From assembly GCF_026676115.1 (NCBI RefSeq), contig NZ_JAPONB010000003.1, positions 124,001 to 188,000 of the forward strand: a stretch of 64,000 nucleotides of DNA, in the 5' to 3' direction. A program made the position numbers and the translations under genes. The notes under the pieces are model-generated. The model saw only the letters and a list, made by a program, of their open reading frames with translations. It did not search any database and was not told the DNA's origin. This stretch comes from Salinimicrobium sp. TH3. GTDB lineage: Bacteria; Bacteroidota; Bacteroidia; Flavobacteriales; Flavobacteriaceae. Positions 41,875 to 50,469 of the stretch are shown here, in pieces (position 1 is the stretch's first letter; each line of letters opens with the position of its first letter).

Positions 41875-42123
41875 GCCATTGCAGGCAGGAGGGGAGCGCA
41901 ATTAGGAAATTTCCGCTTTTGTGCTGCTGCTGGTGTAAAAACGCAGAAAAAAAGCTACGTGAAAAAACATTACTCAGCCGCAAGTGGCGCTTTTTTTGGC
42001 ATTTTTGGAAGGTATAGTTTGTGAATAAAGCGGACTTTTGACCGATGGTGTTTACCAGGAAAACCAGTCAAAAAGGTCATTTTAAAGACCTCTTTGCAAC
42101 GGACTTTAAATTAAAACAACGGC
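41869..42123 (+). other. Cassette 39: non-coding, family B copy 6
   Basis: Near-duplicate of copy 5 together with its attC, about 2 kb downstream. Confidence 0.8.
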
Positions 42124-42254
42124 TCACAACACTATATAAAAACAATGCTAAATTTAGTCTCAAATCGAAACTCCGTCCTCGCTTGCTGCGCTTGATTGTC
42201 CTGCGGACAATCAAGCTCGCTTAGCTCGCACTGTTTTTATACGCCACGTTGTAG
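42124..42254 (+). repeat. attC 39
   Basis: Family-B attC with the TATACGCCACGTT end. Confidence 0.9.
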
Positions 42255-42267
42255 ATAATGTTTAAGA

Positions 42268-42774
42268 ATGTTTGAAAGCCATATAGATTTTTCAAAGGAT
42301 TGGTTTTACCTTCTGATCTTAGGATCGGTAATGTTCTATTTTATCTATCGAATACTGGGCAGATGGTATAAAAATGGAAAAATCAAAATTCTCCTGACTA
42401 CTTTATCCACGCTAATTTTAACACCTCTCATATATAATTTAATAATCTTGACAATTTTAGCTTTCTTCTTCTATGAATATCACCCAACAAGAGAATTTAA
42501 TAAAAGAAGTTGGAATGAAAACATTAATGATAGACACGAGATGTTTATCGATATAGTTCAAAGCGACACCTTAATTGGAAGAACAAAAAATGAAATTTTT
42601 AACCTACTTGGAGAACCTTACAATCCATTCGATTTAGAAAAGGACACTTCATCCACTTGGAACTACAATTTAGGTAGCGAAGGTCACGGAATGGGTTGGA
42701 AGTTCCACTCAATGATTATAAAATTTAAAAATAATAAAGTGGAATCTATAAAAAAGTGGGAAGCAATTGATTAG
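42268..42774 (+). CDS. Cassette 40: membrane-anchored BamE/SmpA-like protein
   Basis: 168 aa. Two N-terminal helices (about 13-30 and 42-68) precede a domain with R-x-x-M, then SDTLIGRTKNEIFNLLGEPYN, W-N-Y-N-L-G and a final IIKFKNNKVESI strand. This is the pattern of the small BamE/SmpA (OmlA) fold. The membrane anchor replaces the usual lipoprotein signal. Function unknown. Confidence 0.68.
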   Translation: MFESHIDFSKDWFYLLILGSVMFYFIYRILGRWYKNGKIKILLTTLSTLILTPLIYNLIILTILAFFFYEYHPTREFNKRSWNENINDRHEMFIDIVQSDTLIGRTKNEIFNLLGEPYNPFDLEKDTSSTWNYNLGSEGHGMGWKFHSMIIKFKNNKVESIKKWEAID

Positions 42775-42798
42775 AAAAATTGAAGTACAAAACACTAT

Positions 42799-42927
42799 CT
42801 ACAACAATGAATAACACAAATTGCGGAATACCTCTCAAAAATGGCATTTTTGACTACCATTAAAAGAGAGCTTAGCAGACAAATTCGAGTTCCCAAGCCG
42901 CAACTTGCGTTATTCGAGACGTTGCCC
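42799..42927 (+). repeat. attC 40 (third class)
   Basis: Core TCTACAAC...GAGACGTTGCCC is kept, but the stem is different: AATGAATAACACAAATTGCGG pairs with CCGCAACTTGCGTTATTC in staggered blocks, and the inner region has CTCTCAAAAATGGCATTTTTGA. It closes cassette 40 (TTGTAGATA/TATCTACAA). Confidence 0.8.
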
Positions 42928-42944
42928 ACAATACAAAGAAGAAT

Positions 42945-43346
42945 ATGAAAAAAAATTTAGTTAGTGCACTTTTAATATGTGGGTTTAGTTCCTGCGCACA
43001 AGAAAAAACGTGTGAGGACTTTAAAACGGGAGAATTCCTGATCCCAGCTGATTCTCTAAATGCAGAATCTTACAGAATCACGAGAAAGAATGGTCAGCAA
43101 ATAGAACTTGATGAAAAAGGAGACGAAACCTTAATTGACATAAAGTACAAGGACGACTGTAATTACATCCTGACTTATAATGAGAATTCAAACAACTTAG
43201 ATGAACTGGCAAGATATATAAATGCATCAGGCGGCATTAGAGTAGAGGTTTTGAAAATTGAAGGTGATACTTTGACTTATTCTGGAGTAATTGAAAATGA
43301 TTCACTGCGGTACGAAATGCCAGGAAAGTTGGTGAAATTAAAATAG
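42945..43346 (+). CDS. Cassette 41: lipoprotein
   Basis: 133 aa; lipobox FSSCA (Cys17). The mature sequence begins with CEDFKTGEFLI and continues YRITRKNGQQIELDEKG, DIKYKDDCNYILTY, a two-cysteine layout that I know from small conserved lipoproteins of Flavobacteriaceae. The biochemical role is unknown. Confidence 0.7.
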   Translation: MKKNLVSALLICGFSSCAQEKTCEDFKTGEFLIPADSLNAESYRITRKNGQQIELDEKGDETLIDIKYKDDCNYILTYNENSNNLDELARYINASGGIRVEVLKIEGDTLTYSGVIENDSLRYEMPGKLVKLK

Positions 43347-43352
43347 TACTGT

Positions 43353-43482
43353 GGGCAACAATATATAAAAACAATGCTCAAACCTGTCTTGAATCGAAAG
43401 TCCGTGCTCGCTTGCAACGCTTGATTGTCCTGCGGACAATCAAGCTCACCAGCTCGCACAGTTTTTATACGAGACGTTATGC
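43353..43482 (+). repeat. attC 41
   Basis: Common class. It closes cassette 41 (TTGCCCACA/TGTGGGCAA). Confidence 0.9.
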
Positions 43483-43487
43483 TACAT

Positions 43488-44003
43488 ATGAAAAAAACAT
43501 TCCTCATCACCGGACTCTTTCTATTGCTGTTTTCTATGGCTTCTTTTGCTCAAGAAGTTTTAACAGCCGAAAAGATTACATCCGATTTGAAAGCTTCGGC
43601 TGAATCTCTGAGCGTAACGATTATAGTACCTGATTCGGACTTTTATATCGGACTGGTAACGGACCAAATAGTGGAGAACATTTATCTCAATCCTTGTATT
43701 GACATTAAATCGGACATTATAAAAAATCAAAAAGTTTTAAATGTCCTGGAAAAGCACAACTTGCTGGAACAGCTTTTTTTTGAAGTAGATAATCAATATG
43801 AGACAGCCGACTCAAAGGCAATTTTTGAACCGGACGAGGCAGTTTTATACTTAGAGTTATTCATAGGAGTAAATAAATCAGTATCTCTAATTTTTGTACC
43901 AATATTTGATAAGGATAAGGCAGAATTACTTATTGCGGATTTGAGAAAAATTTTCGGCAACAAAAAGTGCTTTAAACAACTGCAGGGAGAAATAAATACG
44001 TAG
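43488..44003 (+). CDS. Cassette 42: secreted protein
   Basis: 171 aa beginning 11 bases after the crossover; signal peptide ending MASFAQ (residue 22). The mature part is helical with an acidic surface, one early cysteine and one near the C-terminus. The TAG stop overlaps the attC core (TAGCATAAC). No family recognised. Confidence 0.65.
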   Translation: MKKTFLITGLFLLLFSMASFAQEVLTAEKITSDLKASAESLSVTIIVPDSDFYIGLVTDQIVENIYLNPCIDIKSDIIKNQKVLNVLEKHNLLEQLFFEVDNQYETADSKAIFEPDEAVLYLELFIGVNKSVSLIFVPIFDKDKAELLIADLRKIFGNKKCFKQLQGEINT

Positions 44004-44132
44004 CATAACAACATATAAAAACAATGCTCAAGCTTGTCCCGAATCGAAAGTCCGAACTCGCTTGCAACGCCTGATTGTCCTGCGGACAATCAAGCTAGCC
44101 AGCTCGCACTGTTTTTATACGAGACGTTAGCA
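44003..44132 (+). repeat. attC 42
   Basis: Common class. It closes cassette 42 (TTATGCTAC/GTAGCATAA). Confidence 0.9.
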
Positions 44133-44152
44133 CCAATTAAAAATAAACAATT

Positions 44153-44995
44153 ATGAGAAAAATATTACCAGTACTAATTTTACTTATTGCCACTCAACAT
44201 TTACTATCTCAAACAGCTGAGGAACTGAATTCACAAGGTATTGAATTAGCAAAAAAAGGAAATATTGAAGAAGCTTTTTTAGTATTTGATAAAGCTATAG
44301 ACATTTACCCAGATTCCCCTGGACCTTATTCCAATAGAGGAAATATTTATAGAATGCGGAAAGAATATAGTCTTGCGATAAATGACTTTTCTAAATCTTT
44401 AGAGCTATATCCTGAGAATTTGAATGTGCGTTATGCACGAGCTAATACTTATTTAGATTCTGAAGACTTTCAAATGGCAATATCTGACTACACAAAAATA
44501 ATCGAAGAAAAACCTTCATTTCCCGACATTTATTTTGACCGAGCATATGCAAATATTAGGCTTGAAAATTATAAGGATGCAAAAACTGATTTAGAATCAC
44601 AGTTAGCAGTTAATCCCAAAGATTTTAAATCTCTCGCCAACCTAATCAATCTTAAAACAAAAATGAAATTGTTTGATGAGGCTTTAGAGGATTACGAAAA
44701 AATATTTGACCAATATCCTAATCAACCAAACTTACACATTCTATATAACAACAGAGCGACTCTTTATCAGGACGTTAATGAAAACCAGAAAGCACTTGAA
44801 GATATTAATATAGCACTCAAAATAAATCGGAATTATGACATTGGATTCTTAAACCGAGCAGGAATAAATCTTAAGCTTGGGAATAAGAAACAAGCCTGCA
44901 AAGATTTCGAAAAGGCTTTAAAATTGGGAGTTAAAAAACATGACCATTTTAAGATTGATGAAGATTTTGAAAAACTGGCAAAAAATTGCGAGTAA
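44153..44995 (+). CDS. Cassette 43: secreted TPR-repeat protein
   Basis: 280 aa. The signal peptide ends QHLLSQ (residue 20). About seven tetratricopeptide repeats follow, e.g. GIELAKKGNIEEAFLVFDKA, YRMRKEYSLAINDFSKSLEL and LDSEDFQMAISDYTKIIE. TPR solenoids bind protein partners; here it would do so in the periplasm. Nothing indicates the partner. Confidence 0.82.
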   Translation: MRKILPVLILLIATQHLLSQTAEELNSQGIELAKKGNIEEAFLVFDKAIDIYPDSPGPYSNRGNIYRMRKEYSLAINDFSKSLELYPENLNVRYARANTYLDSEDFQMAISDYTKIIEEKPSFPDIYFDRAYANIRLENYKDAKTDLESQLAVNPKDFKSLANLINLKTKMKLFDEALEDYEKIFDQYPNQPNLHILYNNRATLYQDVNENQKALEDINIALKINRNYDIGFLNRAGINLKLGNKKQACKDFEKALKLGVKKHDHFKIDEDFEKLAKNCE

Positions 44996-45002
44996 ATACT
45001 GG

Positions 45003-45131
45003 TGCTAACAACATATAAAAACAATGCTTAAACCCGTCTCAAATCGAAGGTCCGTCCTCGCTTGCTTAGCGGATTGTCCTGCGGACAATCACGCTCGCCC
45101 TCTCGCACAGTTTTTATACGAGACGTTGTAA
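45003..45131 (+). repeat. attC 43
   Basis: Common class with GCTCGCCCTCTCGCAC on the right. It closes cassette 43 (TTAGCACC/GGTGCTAA). Confidence 0.9.
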
Positions 45132-45149
45132 AACATTTAACAAACGAAA

Positions 45150-45404
45150 TTGAAAGTCTCGAAATACATATCTGACGTGAAATTGAAATTGTTGACGAAA
45201 ATCCTGATTTCAGTTTCTGCATTATTTGCCATGCTTCCATATACCACTTTATTTGCCTTGCCATTTTATATAATGGGATTGATTTTGTTGTGGAATTTAA
45301 ATCTGACCAAAAAGCTTAAATGGAAATGGACATTTGTTCCATTATTAATTGTTGGACTGATTTATATTATAATCGTAATAATTATTTACACTTTTAAGCT
45401 GTAA
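45150..45404 (+). CDS. Cassette 44: small membrane protein
   Basis: 84 aa from TTG at 45150; no in-frame ATG gives a reasonable product. Two or three hydrophobic stretches (ILISVSALFAMLPY, LFALPFYIMGLILLW, TFVPLLIVGLIYIIIVIII) with basic connectors. No family recognised. Confidence 0.55.
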   Translation: MKVSKYISDVKLKLLTKILISVSALFAMLPYTTLFALPFYIMGLILLWNLNLTKKLKWKWTFVPLLIVGLIYIIIVIIIYTFKL

Positions 45405-45491
45405 AGTATTGGCATTTGATGATAAAAAGTAACAGAATAAGAAATTAGAAAATTTCGATTCTGATTTACTCAAAGGAAACTTAAAAACGTT

Positions 45492-45620
45492 TTACAACAC
45501 TGTATAAAAACAATGCTTAAACCAGTCTCAAATCGAAAGTCCGTGCTCGCTAGCTTAGCGGATTGTCCTGCGGACAATCACGCTCGCCAGCTCGCACTGT
45601 TTTTATACGGGACGTTGGCA
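45492..45620 (+). repeat. attC 44
   Basis: Common class with CACTGTATAAAAAC on the left and GCTAGCTTAGCGG inside. It closes cassette 44 (TTGTAAAAC/GTTTTACAA). Confidence 0.9.
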
Positions 45621-45677
45621 TTCATAGTTCAATTAAGGTTAAAGTAAAAAGTAAAAATCCGATTAAAACTTAAATAA

Positions 45678-46067
45678 ATGTTTGCAGACAAAACAAACTT
45701 AAATACTCGGATTAAAATCTTGATTAAAGAATCAGAATACCTTATTGAAGAAAATGAAATTTCTGATGAACAATTTAGAAAGTTTAGGTTTCAGATTGAC
45801 AAAATTCTAACAGAATTAATTCGATCTGATCTAGATGATGATATAAAAAAGAACGCATATAAAGCCTTAAGGCCATACGAAGGTAAAAGTAAATTAAATT
45901 TTTTCCCTTTCAATTGGATTTATAGAATACTACTCTACAAAGTAGCCTGGGATCATAGTATGCCGTTTCTTGTCGGAAAAAAGAAATCGGATAGATTCAA
46001 ATCTCAAATTCCGAAAATCAAAATACAGCTTGAAGCAATTGATTTCAAAATGGGTAGCTTAAAATAA
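45678..46067 (+). CDS. Cassette 45: cytoplasmic helical protein
   Basis: 129 aa, charged N-terminal helices (ILIKESEYLIEENEISDEQF, ILTELIRSDLDDDIKKNA), then an aromatic stretch FFPFNWIYRILLY and a basic C-terminus. No signal peptide. No family recognised. Confidence 0.6.
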   Translation: MFADKTNLNTRIKILIKESEYLIEENEISDEQFRKFRFQIDKILTELIRSDLDDDIKKNAYKALRPYEGKSKLNFFPFNWIYRILLYKVAWDHSMPFLVGKKKSDRFKSQIPKIKIQLEAIDFKMGSLK

Positions 46068-46089
46068 TAATCGTGCATCAACTACGAAA

Positions 46090-46218
46090 TGCCAACAACA
46101 TATAAAAACAATGCTTAAGTCAGTCTCAAATCGAAAGTTTGTGCTCGCTTGCTCAGCGGATTGTCCTGCGGACAATCACGCTCGCCCGCTCGCACAGTTT
46201 TTATACGAGACGTTGGCA
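46090..46218 (+). repeat. attC 45
   Basis: Common class. It closes cassette 45 (TTGGCATT/AATGCCAA). Confidence 0.9.
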
Positions 46219-46242
46219 ACAAGCTAAAAAAACATAAACCCA

Positions 46243-46866
46243 ATGAAGGGCATTTCCATCTTAATAATTCTACTTCTAATCCTAAATAGTTGTGCTACAA
46301 AAAAGGATCGGACAAATGAAAACTTGAAAGAATGCATTAATGAACAAATTCTAAGCTCGGTTAACAATATTCAAGAATTTGCTGGCTCTGAATTGACGAA
46401 CAAAAATAATTTCGACTTCTTTGATACTATTGCGGATTTTGAAGAAAAGTTAGTTTCAAATAATGTCCTAGAAGGCAGAAACAAAAAGGATTATAAAAAT
46501 TTAATCGACTTACTTGAAAAAAGCAAAATTGCGGCTGACTTAATAATTAAATTGTATGAACAGGATTCGTTCTTAGCTTTTATAAGTGGAACCGCTGTAA
46601 CTACAACTTCCATTTATGACTATTGCCCTCTCACTATTGTGGAAAAAAATCAATCCAGACGTGTAGCGAAGAAAAAGGATATTTTCGATAAGATACAAAT
46701 GAAAGGCTTTACCGACTACATTCCCGAAATTAGAGAATACAGCGAAATGATTGACTTTGAATCGGATGTAGAAAGACTTCAACTCTCTTTTTTAATTTAT
46801 AATTACTTAAACACTCATTATTGGAATCGGAGGGAACGCGAAGAACCTGTTTTCTGGAATGAATGA
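46243..46866 (+). CDS. Cassette 46: lipoprotein, family F1
   Basis: 207 aa; lipobox LNSCA (Cys17). It shares the F1 pattern with cassettes 12 and 35: an acidic helix with FEEKLVSNNVLEG, RNKKDYKNLIDLLEK, a hydrophobic LAFISGTAV segment and YDYCPLTI. The C-terminal third is longer and charged. Confidence 0.68.
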   Translation: MKGISILIILLLILNSCATKKDRTNENLKECINEQILSSVNNIQEFAGSELTNKNNFDFFDTIADFEEKLVSNNVLEGRNKKDYKNLIDLLEKSKIAADLIIKLYEQDSFLAFISGTAVTTTSIYDYCPLTIVEKNQSRRVAKKKDIFDKIQMKGFTDYIPEIREYSEMIDFESDVERLQLSFLIYNYLNTHYWNRREREEPVFWNE

Positions 46867-46888
46867 GAATAAATTGGAAAAAGCCAGT

Positions 46889-47017
46889 TGCCAACAACGT
46901 ATAAAAACAATGCTTAAATCAGTCTCGAATCGAAACTCTGTACTCTTTCGTTCAGCGGATTGTCCTGCGGACAATCACGCTCGCCAGCTCGCACTGTTTT
47001 TACACGGGACGTTGTAA
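46889..47017 (+). repeat. attC 46
   Basis: Common class with TTTTTACACGGG on the right. It closes cassette 46 (TTGGCAAC/GTTGCCAA). Confidence 0.9.
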
Positions 47018-47028
47018 AATATTTAAAA

Positions 47029-47706
47029 ATGAATCATCTTAAAATTATTTTTCTGGGCATATTTACTCTTTTTATTTCCAGCAGTTCTTTCGGACAGAAT
47101 AAGCCGGATATAAAAATCTACACTACTCAGGACCGGTCTGTGATTCTTTATCTATTACCCAACAGCAAATTCGGATATACTTCCTTTAATGGAGTTTCTC
47201 CAAACACATTCAAAGACAGAACAAATAAGGGAATTAAACCTACTCCTGCACGTTATGAGGTTAATGAATACGGTTCTGGAGATTATTCATTAAATAATAA
47301 TAAACTCAAATTAAATTTTACCCTTTCAGATCAACCGATTGATAGTATAAGCAAAATTATTTCTAACACCTCCTATTCTAAGGATAGCCTTGAAATAAAA
47401 ATGATTATTAAGCCTTATTTTTCAGCCAAATATCTTGATTCCGATTTGGGAATAGGTACAAAAGTCACTTCTACAGATAATTCCATACTATTGATGACAG
47501 ATTTCGAGAATTATGGAGAATTTAAAATAGCAAAGAGCCAACTGCCGTTAAATTTGATGATCAATAAAAATTATGAACTGACTATTGATACAAATTCAGA
47601 TCAAATAATTGAAATATTTGTGAATCCATTTAAAACGAGGGGGACGGACAAACCCAAGGATAAAGTTCTTGATTTTAATAGTCTGACTGACATAACACTC
47701 GAATAA
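47029..47706 (+). CDS. Cassette 47: secreted beta-rich protein
   Basis: 225 aa from the ATG at 47029. The signal peptide ends SSSFGQ (residue 22). The mature part has a regular strand pattern (RSVILYLLPNSKFGY, LKLNFTLSDQPI, LEIKMIIKPYF, YELTIDTNSDQIIEIFV) and no cysteine, as in beta-sandwich surface proteins. No family recognised. Confidence 0.65.
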   Translation: MNHLKIIFLGIFTLFISSSSFGQNKPDIKIYTTQDRSVILYLLPNSKFGYTSFNGVSPNTFKDRTNKGIKPTPARYEVNEYGSGDYSLNNNKLKLNFTLSDQPIDSISKIISNTSYSKDSLEIKMIIKPYFSAKYLDSDLGIGTKVTSTDNSILLMTDFENYGEFKIAKSQLPLNLMINKNYELTIDTNSDQIIEIFVNPFKTRGTDKPKDKVLDFNSLTDITLE

Positions 47707-47712
47707 AACATT

Positions 47713-47840
47713 TTACAACAACATATAAAACAATGCTCAAACCTGTCTTGATTCGAAAGTCCGTGCTCGCCTGCTTAGCCGATTGTCCTGCGGACAATCA
47801 CGCTCGCCAGCTCGCACAGTTTTTATACGAGACGTTGTAA
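47713..47840 (+). repeat. attC 47
   Basis: Common class with one A fewer on the left arm (ATATAAAACAATGC). It closes cassette 47 (TTGTAAAAT/ATTTTACAA). Confidence 0.9.
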
Positions 47841-47854
47841 TTAATACTCAAAAG

Positions 47855-48409
47855 ATGAAAAAAATACACAGGTTACTTCCAATTTTTATGATTGGATTAT
47901 TTATTAGTTGTAAAAGTGATTGGACAACGGATTATCAGAACATAATTAAAAAACAAAAAGAAGATTTCACCATAGTTAAGCAAGCTGATTCACTTGAAAA
48001 GGATTCAAATAATAGAATAACAATCTATTCTTACGAATCAAATGGAATTTCGAAATTAGAAGTAAATTCTAATAAGTATGATTTGTTTAATAATCAGACA
48101 GAGTATTACAAAAACGATACTCTACTATTTGTAGAAAAAGTGTTTGAAACAATTCCAATAATCTATAAAAGACAAAGAAAGGAACAGGAACCAATTGGAG
48201 AAATAATTGAAAGAGTTTCTTTTTTTAAAAACAGGGAATATGGAATTGAAAAATCAAGACGAATTGTATTCCATTTGGCAGATGATTTATCTGATGAAGT
48301 AGATAAACAAATTGAGCAATTAAAAAAACTTGATTTCGAAATTAAAGAAATTGGAGGGAAAGAATATTCACAGGTTCAACAAAGGTATGAACGGTACAAT
48401 GAGTACTAA
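47855..48409 (+). CDS. Cassette 48: lipoprotein
   Basis: 184 aa; lipobox LFISC (Cys19). The mature part is charged, with KEDFTIVKQADSLEKDSNN, YKNDTLLFVEKVFET and a C-terminal coiled stretch (DEVDKQIEQLKKLDFEIKEI). No family recognised. The stop codon is the first part of the attC core. Confidence 0.64.
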   Translation: MKKIHRLLPIFMIGLFISCKSDWTTDYQNIIKKQKEDFTIVKQADSLEKDSNNRITIYSYESNGISKLEVNSNKYDLFNNQTEYYKNDTLLFVEKVFETIPIIYKRQRKEQEPIGEIIERVSFFKNREYGIEKSRRIVFHLADDLSDEVDKQIEQLKKLDFEIKEIGGKEYSQVQQRYERYNEY

Positions 48410-48541
48410 TTACAACAATGGCTATCCAAAAATGGCTTTTTTGAGAACTATTTTCCTACATTTATTTCCCTAAGAAACAGCCGGTTCAACTGAAAATGCA
48501 ATCTTCCCTACACGCCACTTTTGATAGCCGAGACGTTAGCA
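48410..48541 (+). repeat. attC 48 (fourth class)
   Basis: The core ATTACAAC and end GAGACGTTAGC are kept, but the stem is AATGGCTATC-CAAAAATGGC against GCCACTTTTG-GATAGCC-type sequence, and the interior shows no GATTGTCC hairpin. It closes cassette 48 (TTGTAATTA/TAATTACAA). Confidence 0.78.
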
Positions 48542-48590
48542 AATAGTTATAAGCAACTGACCGATTGCATTAAACATAATAATCAAATCA

Positions 48591-48980
48591 ATGAAAATTA
48601 GATATAAAAAGAGCCGCTCCAGGTTTTACCTTATTATGACGTTTGTTTGGCTTATCCTTCTGACTATAAATATTTTGTATGTAGATAGCAGCAATTGGCC
48701 ATTTTGGATATGGATAATCCTGTCACTTGGATATATATCACATTATACTTTCGAATATTTTAACCAATACTTAAAGATCGAGAACGGATTTATTTACAAA
48801 ACGTCATTCTTCCCAAGAAAAGTAGAACTGAATAAGGTTCGAAAATTCAAAAAGTTTGCAGGAGATTATATTATAGAAACAGATAAGTCAGAATTGAGAA
48901 TCGATACAACTCTTATCGATAGGGACTCTTTAAAGGAACTTGACAAAGCATTGGCTTCCTTTGATTCCATTAGAAAATAA
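48591..48980 (+). CDS. Cassette 49: bacterial-PH-like membrane protein
   Basis: 129 aa. Two helices (about 12-30 and 36-52) are followed by a domain with YLKIENGFIYKTSFFPRKVELNKV, KKFAGDYIIETDKSELRIDT and a final helix, the strand-turn pattern of bacterial PH-like domains. A function is not known. Confidence 0.65.
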   Translation: MKIRYKKSRSRFYLIMTFVWLILLTINILYVDSSNWPFWIWIILSLGYISHYTFEYFNQYLKIENGFIYKTSFFPRKVELNKVRKFKKFAGDYIIETDKSELRIDTTLIDRDSLKELDKALASFDSIRK

Positions 48981-48986
48981 ACCATT

Positions 48987-49053
48987 TGCTAACAACATAT
49001 AAAAACAATGCTCAAACCTGTCTCGATTCGAAAGTCTGTGCGGGACGTTGGCA
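48987..49053 (+). repeat. attC 49 (internally deleted)
   Basis: The left half of a common-class site runs to AAAGTCTGTGC and joins directly to CGGGACGTTGGC; about 65 bases including the inner hairpin are missing. Confidence 0.78.
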
Positions 49054-49072
49054 ATAATTAAATTTCACCATT

Positions 49073-49696
49073 ATGATTAAAAGAATTACATCAGTTTTAA
49101 TAATACTCCTTGTTTTTTCCTGTCAAAGCGCTAAAGTAAAAAAAGGCGATATTTCTTACAGAGAAATAAAAAGTATGGATTTTTCAGATATTTTTTATTC
49201 ATTTAATAATGATCAAGAATCATCCTCAAAAGCAGGATCCAATCTAATAAAATATCAAAATCATGCTCTCGATTCAATTCTATTAAATGACTCCAACAAG
49301 TATAAAGTAAAAAATAAAATAAGTTTAAATAAAGAACTAACTCCTGACTTTATTAATTTCCTAATCTCTGCTTCGAATAATGAATTGAATTCTGTAAATC
49401 TTCCAAAAATGCCTAATAGTAAGTTATTTCAAGAAAACAACACACAATTTTTGTTGATACCTTATGTGCAGCCCAATTTAAAACTGGAAAAAAGTTACAC
49501 AAGTCGAAATACTATTTTAATTAGAGAGCCTTCTTATGATGTTGAATCTTTCGAACTTAAAATTTTTATCCTTGACGTGGCAAAAAACGATATTTCATTT
49601 TACGGATCAAAGGACATCAAACTTAATAAAGGATTAAGCTACGGCCATAGTTTGATTTTTGGGTTCGATGAGATATTCGAAGAGTTTAAAAAATAA
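49073..49696 (+). CDS. Cassette 50: lipoprotein
   Basis: 207 aa; lipobox VFSCQ (Cys17). The mature part includes LLNDSNKYKVKNKISLNKEL, a serine- and asparagine-rich section, and a strand-rich C-terminus (FELKIFILDVAKNDISFYG). No family recognised. The following ATTGTTGCCAA at about 49697 matches the start of this cassette and looks like the core of a lost attC. Confidence 0.64.
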   Translation: MIKRITSVLIILLVFSCQSAKVKKGDISYREIKSMDFSDIFYSFNNDQESSSKAGSNLIKYQNHALDSILLNDSNKYKVKNKISLNKELTPDFINFLISASNNELNSVNLPKMPNSKLFQENNTQFLLIPYVQPNLKLEKSYTSRNTILIREPSYDVESFELKIFILDVAKNDISFYGSKDIKLNKGLSYGHSLIFGFDEIFEEFKK

Positions 49697-49708
49697 TTGT
49701 TGCCAAAG
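49697..49708 (+). repeat. Remnant of a lost attC core
   Basis: TTGTTGCCAAAG follows the cassette-50 gene and is complementary to the cassette start TTGGCAATAA in its first part, but no attC arm follows it. Confidence 0.45.
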
Positions 49709-49756
49709 TGGAGAAGCAGCTGGAAAGAAATTTCTAATTGGGAAAATTAAAACTAA

Positions 49757-49886
49757 TGCCAACAACGTATAAAAACAATGCTAAAACCTGTCTCAAATCG
49801 GAAGTCCGTGCTCACTTGCAACGCCTGATTGTCCTGTGGACAGTCAAGCTCGCCAGCTCGCACCATTTTTATACGAGACGTTGGCA
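49757..49886 (+). repeat. attC 50
   Basis: Common class with substitutions in the inner hairpin (GATTGTCC-TGT-GGACAGTC) and CACCATTTTTATACG on the right. Its AATGCCAAC core does not fully match the start of cassette 50. Confidence 0.85.
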
Positions 49887-49899
49887 CCAAGCTTAAAAA

Positions 49900-50454
49900 A
49901 TGAAGTATTTAAAAAAAGACCGGTTAGGTAAAACTGTAGCTCTGATTTCGTTTATCATTGGGTCGATCTTAATCGGACTTTTCTTCTTCACCGAAAAATC
50001 GGAATTACTGCTCATAGGTTATATATCTATAATTGTAATAGTTATTGTCAATATTGCTGTCTTCATAGCATCATTAGTAGAAGCAGTTAACAATAGAATT
50101 TTAAGGAAAAAGCTGCTTTTAAATAGTGGAATTATGTTGCTAAATATTCCAGTTGCCTTTTTTTACTTCTGGCTAATGCTAATTCTTCTAAACACTATCC
50201 GTCTGACTTTAGTCAATCCCACTGACTCAAAATTAACGGACTTAAATATTAGTGGTTGCGAGTCGAAAATGATTGATGAATTAGAACCTGGGGAAAGTAA
50301 AACTGTATGGATTTCAATTAAGGATGATTGTTCTGTGATATTAAATTTTAAAAAAGAAGAAACCGAGAAAACAGAGACAATTATAGGCTATGCCACGAAT
50401 ATGGGAGGTCGAAAGGCAAAGCATAAGATAGGTCAAGGAAATCAGGAATTATGA
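49900..50454 (+). CDS. Cassette 51: membrane protein with soluble tail
   Basis: 184 aa. Three or four helices (about 13-30, 36-60, 73-104) are followed by a strand-rich domain with ISGCESKMIDELEPGES and SIKDDCSVILNF. The two cysteines could pair if the tail faces the periplasm. No family recognised. Confidence 0.62.
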   Translation: MKYLKKDRLGKTVALISFIIGSILIGLFFFTEKSELLLIGYISIIVIVIVNIAVFIASLVEAVNNRILRKKLLLNSGIMLLNIPVAFFYFWLMLILLNTIRLTLVNPTDSKLTDLNISGCESKMIDELEPGESKTVWISIKDDCSVILNFKKEETEKTETIIGYATNMGGRKAKHKIGQGNQEL

Positions 50455-50469
50455 GGTATAAAAGCCAAG

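Noticed and set aside
31022-41983. Repeated minus-strand ORFs (70-112 codons) in family-B cassettes and plus-strand 66-codon ORFs in the same DNA
   Set aside because: They run through attC stems, start inside repeat arms and are broken or altered in the diverged copy at 34066. Their similarity follows from DNA identity and not from protein constraint.
26490-47857. Extended N-termini beginning MSCGQS or MLSGLS and containing SPARTVFIRDV in front of many cassette genes
   Set aside because: These are translations of the attC right arm in frame with the gene. The real starts lie after the crossover, where signal peptides begin.
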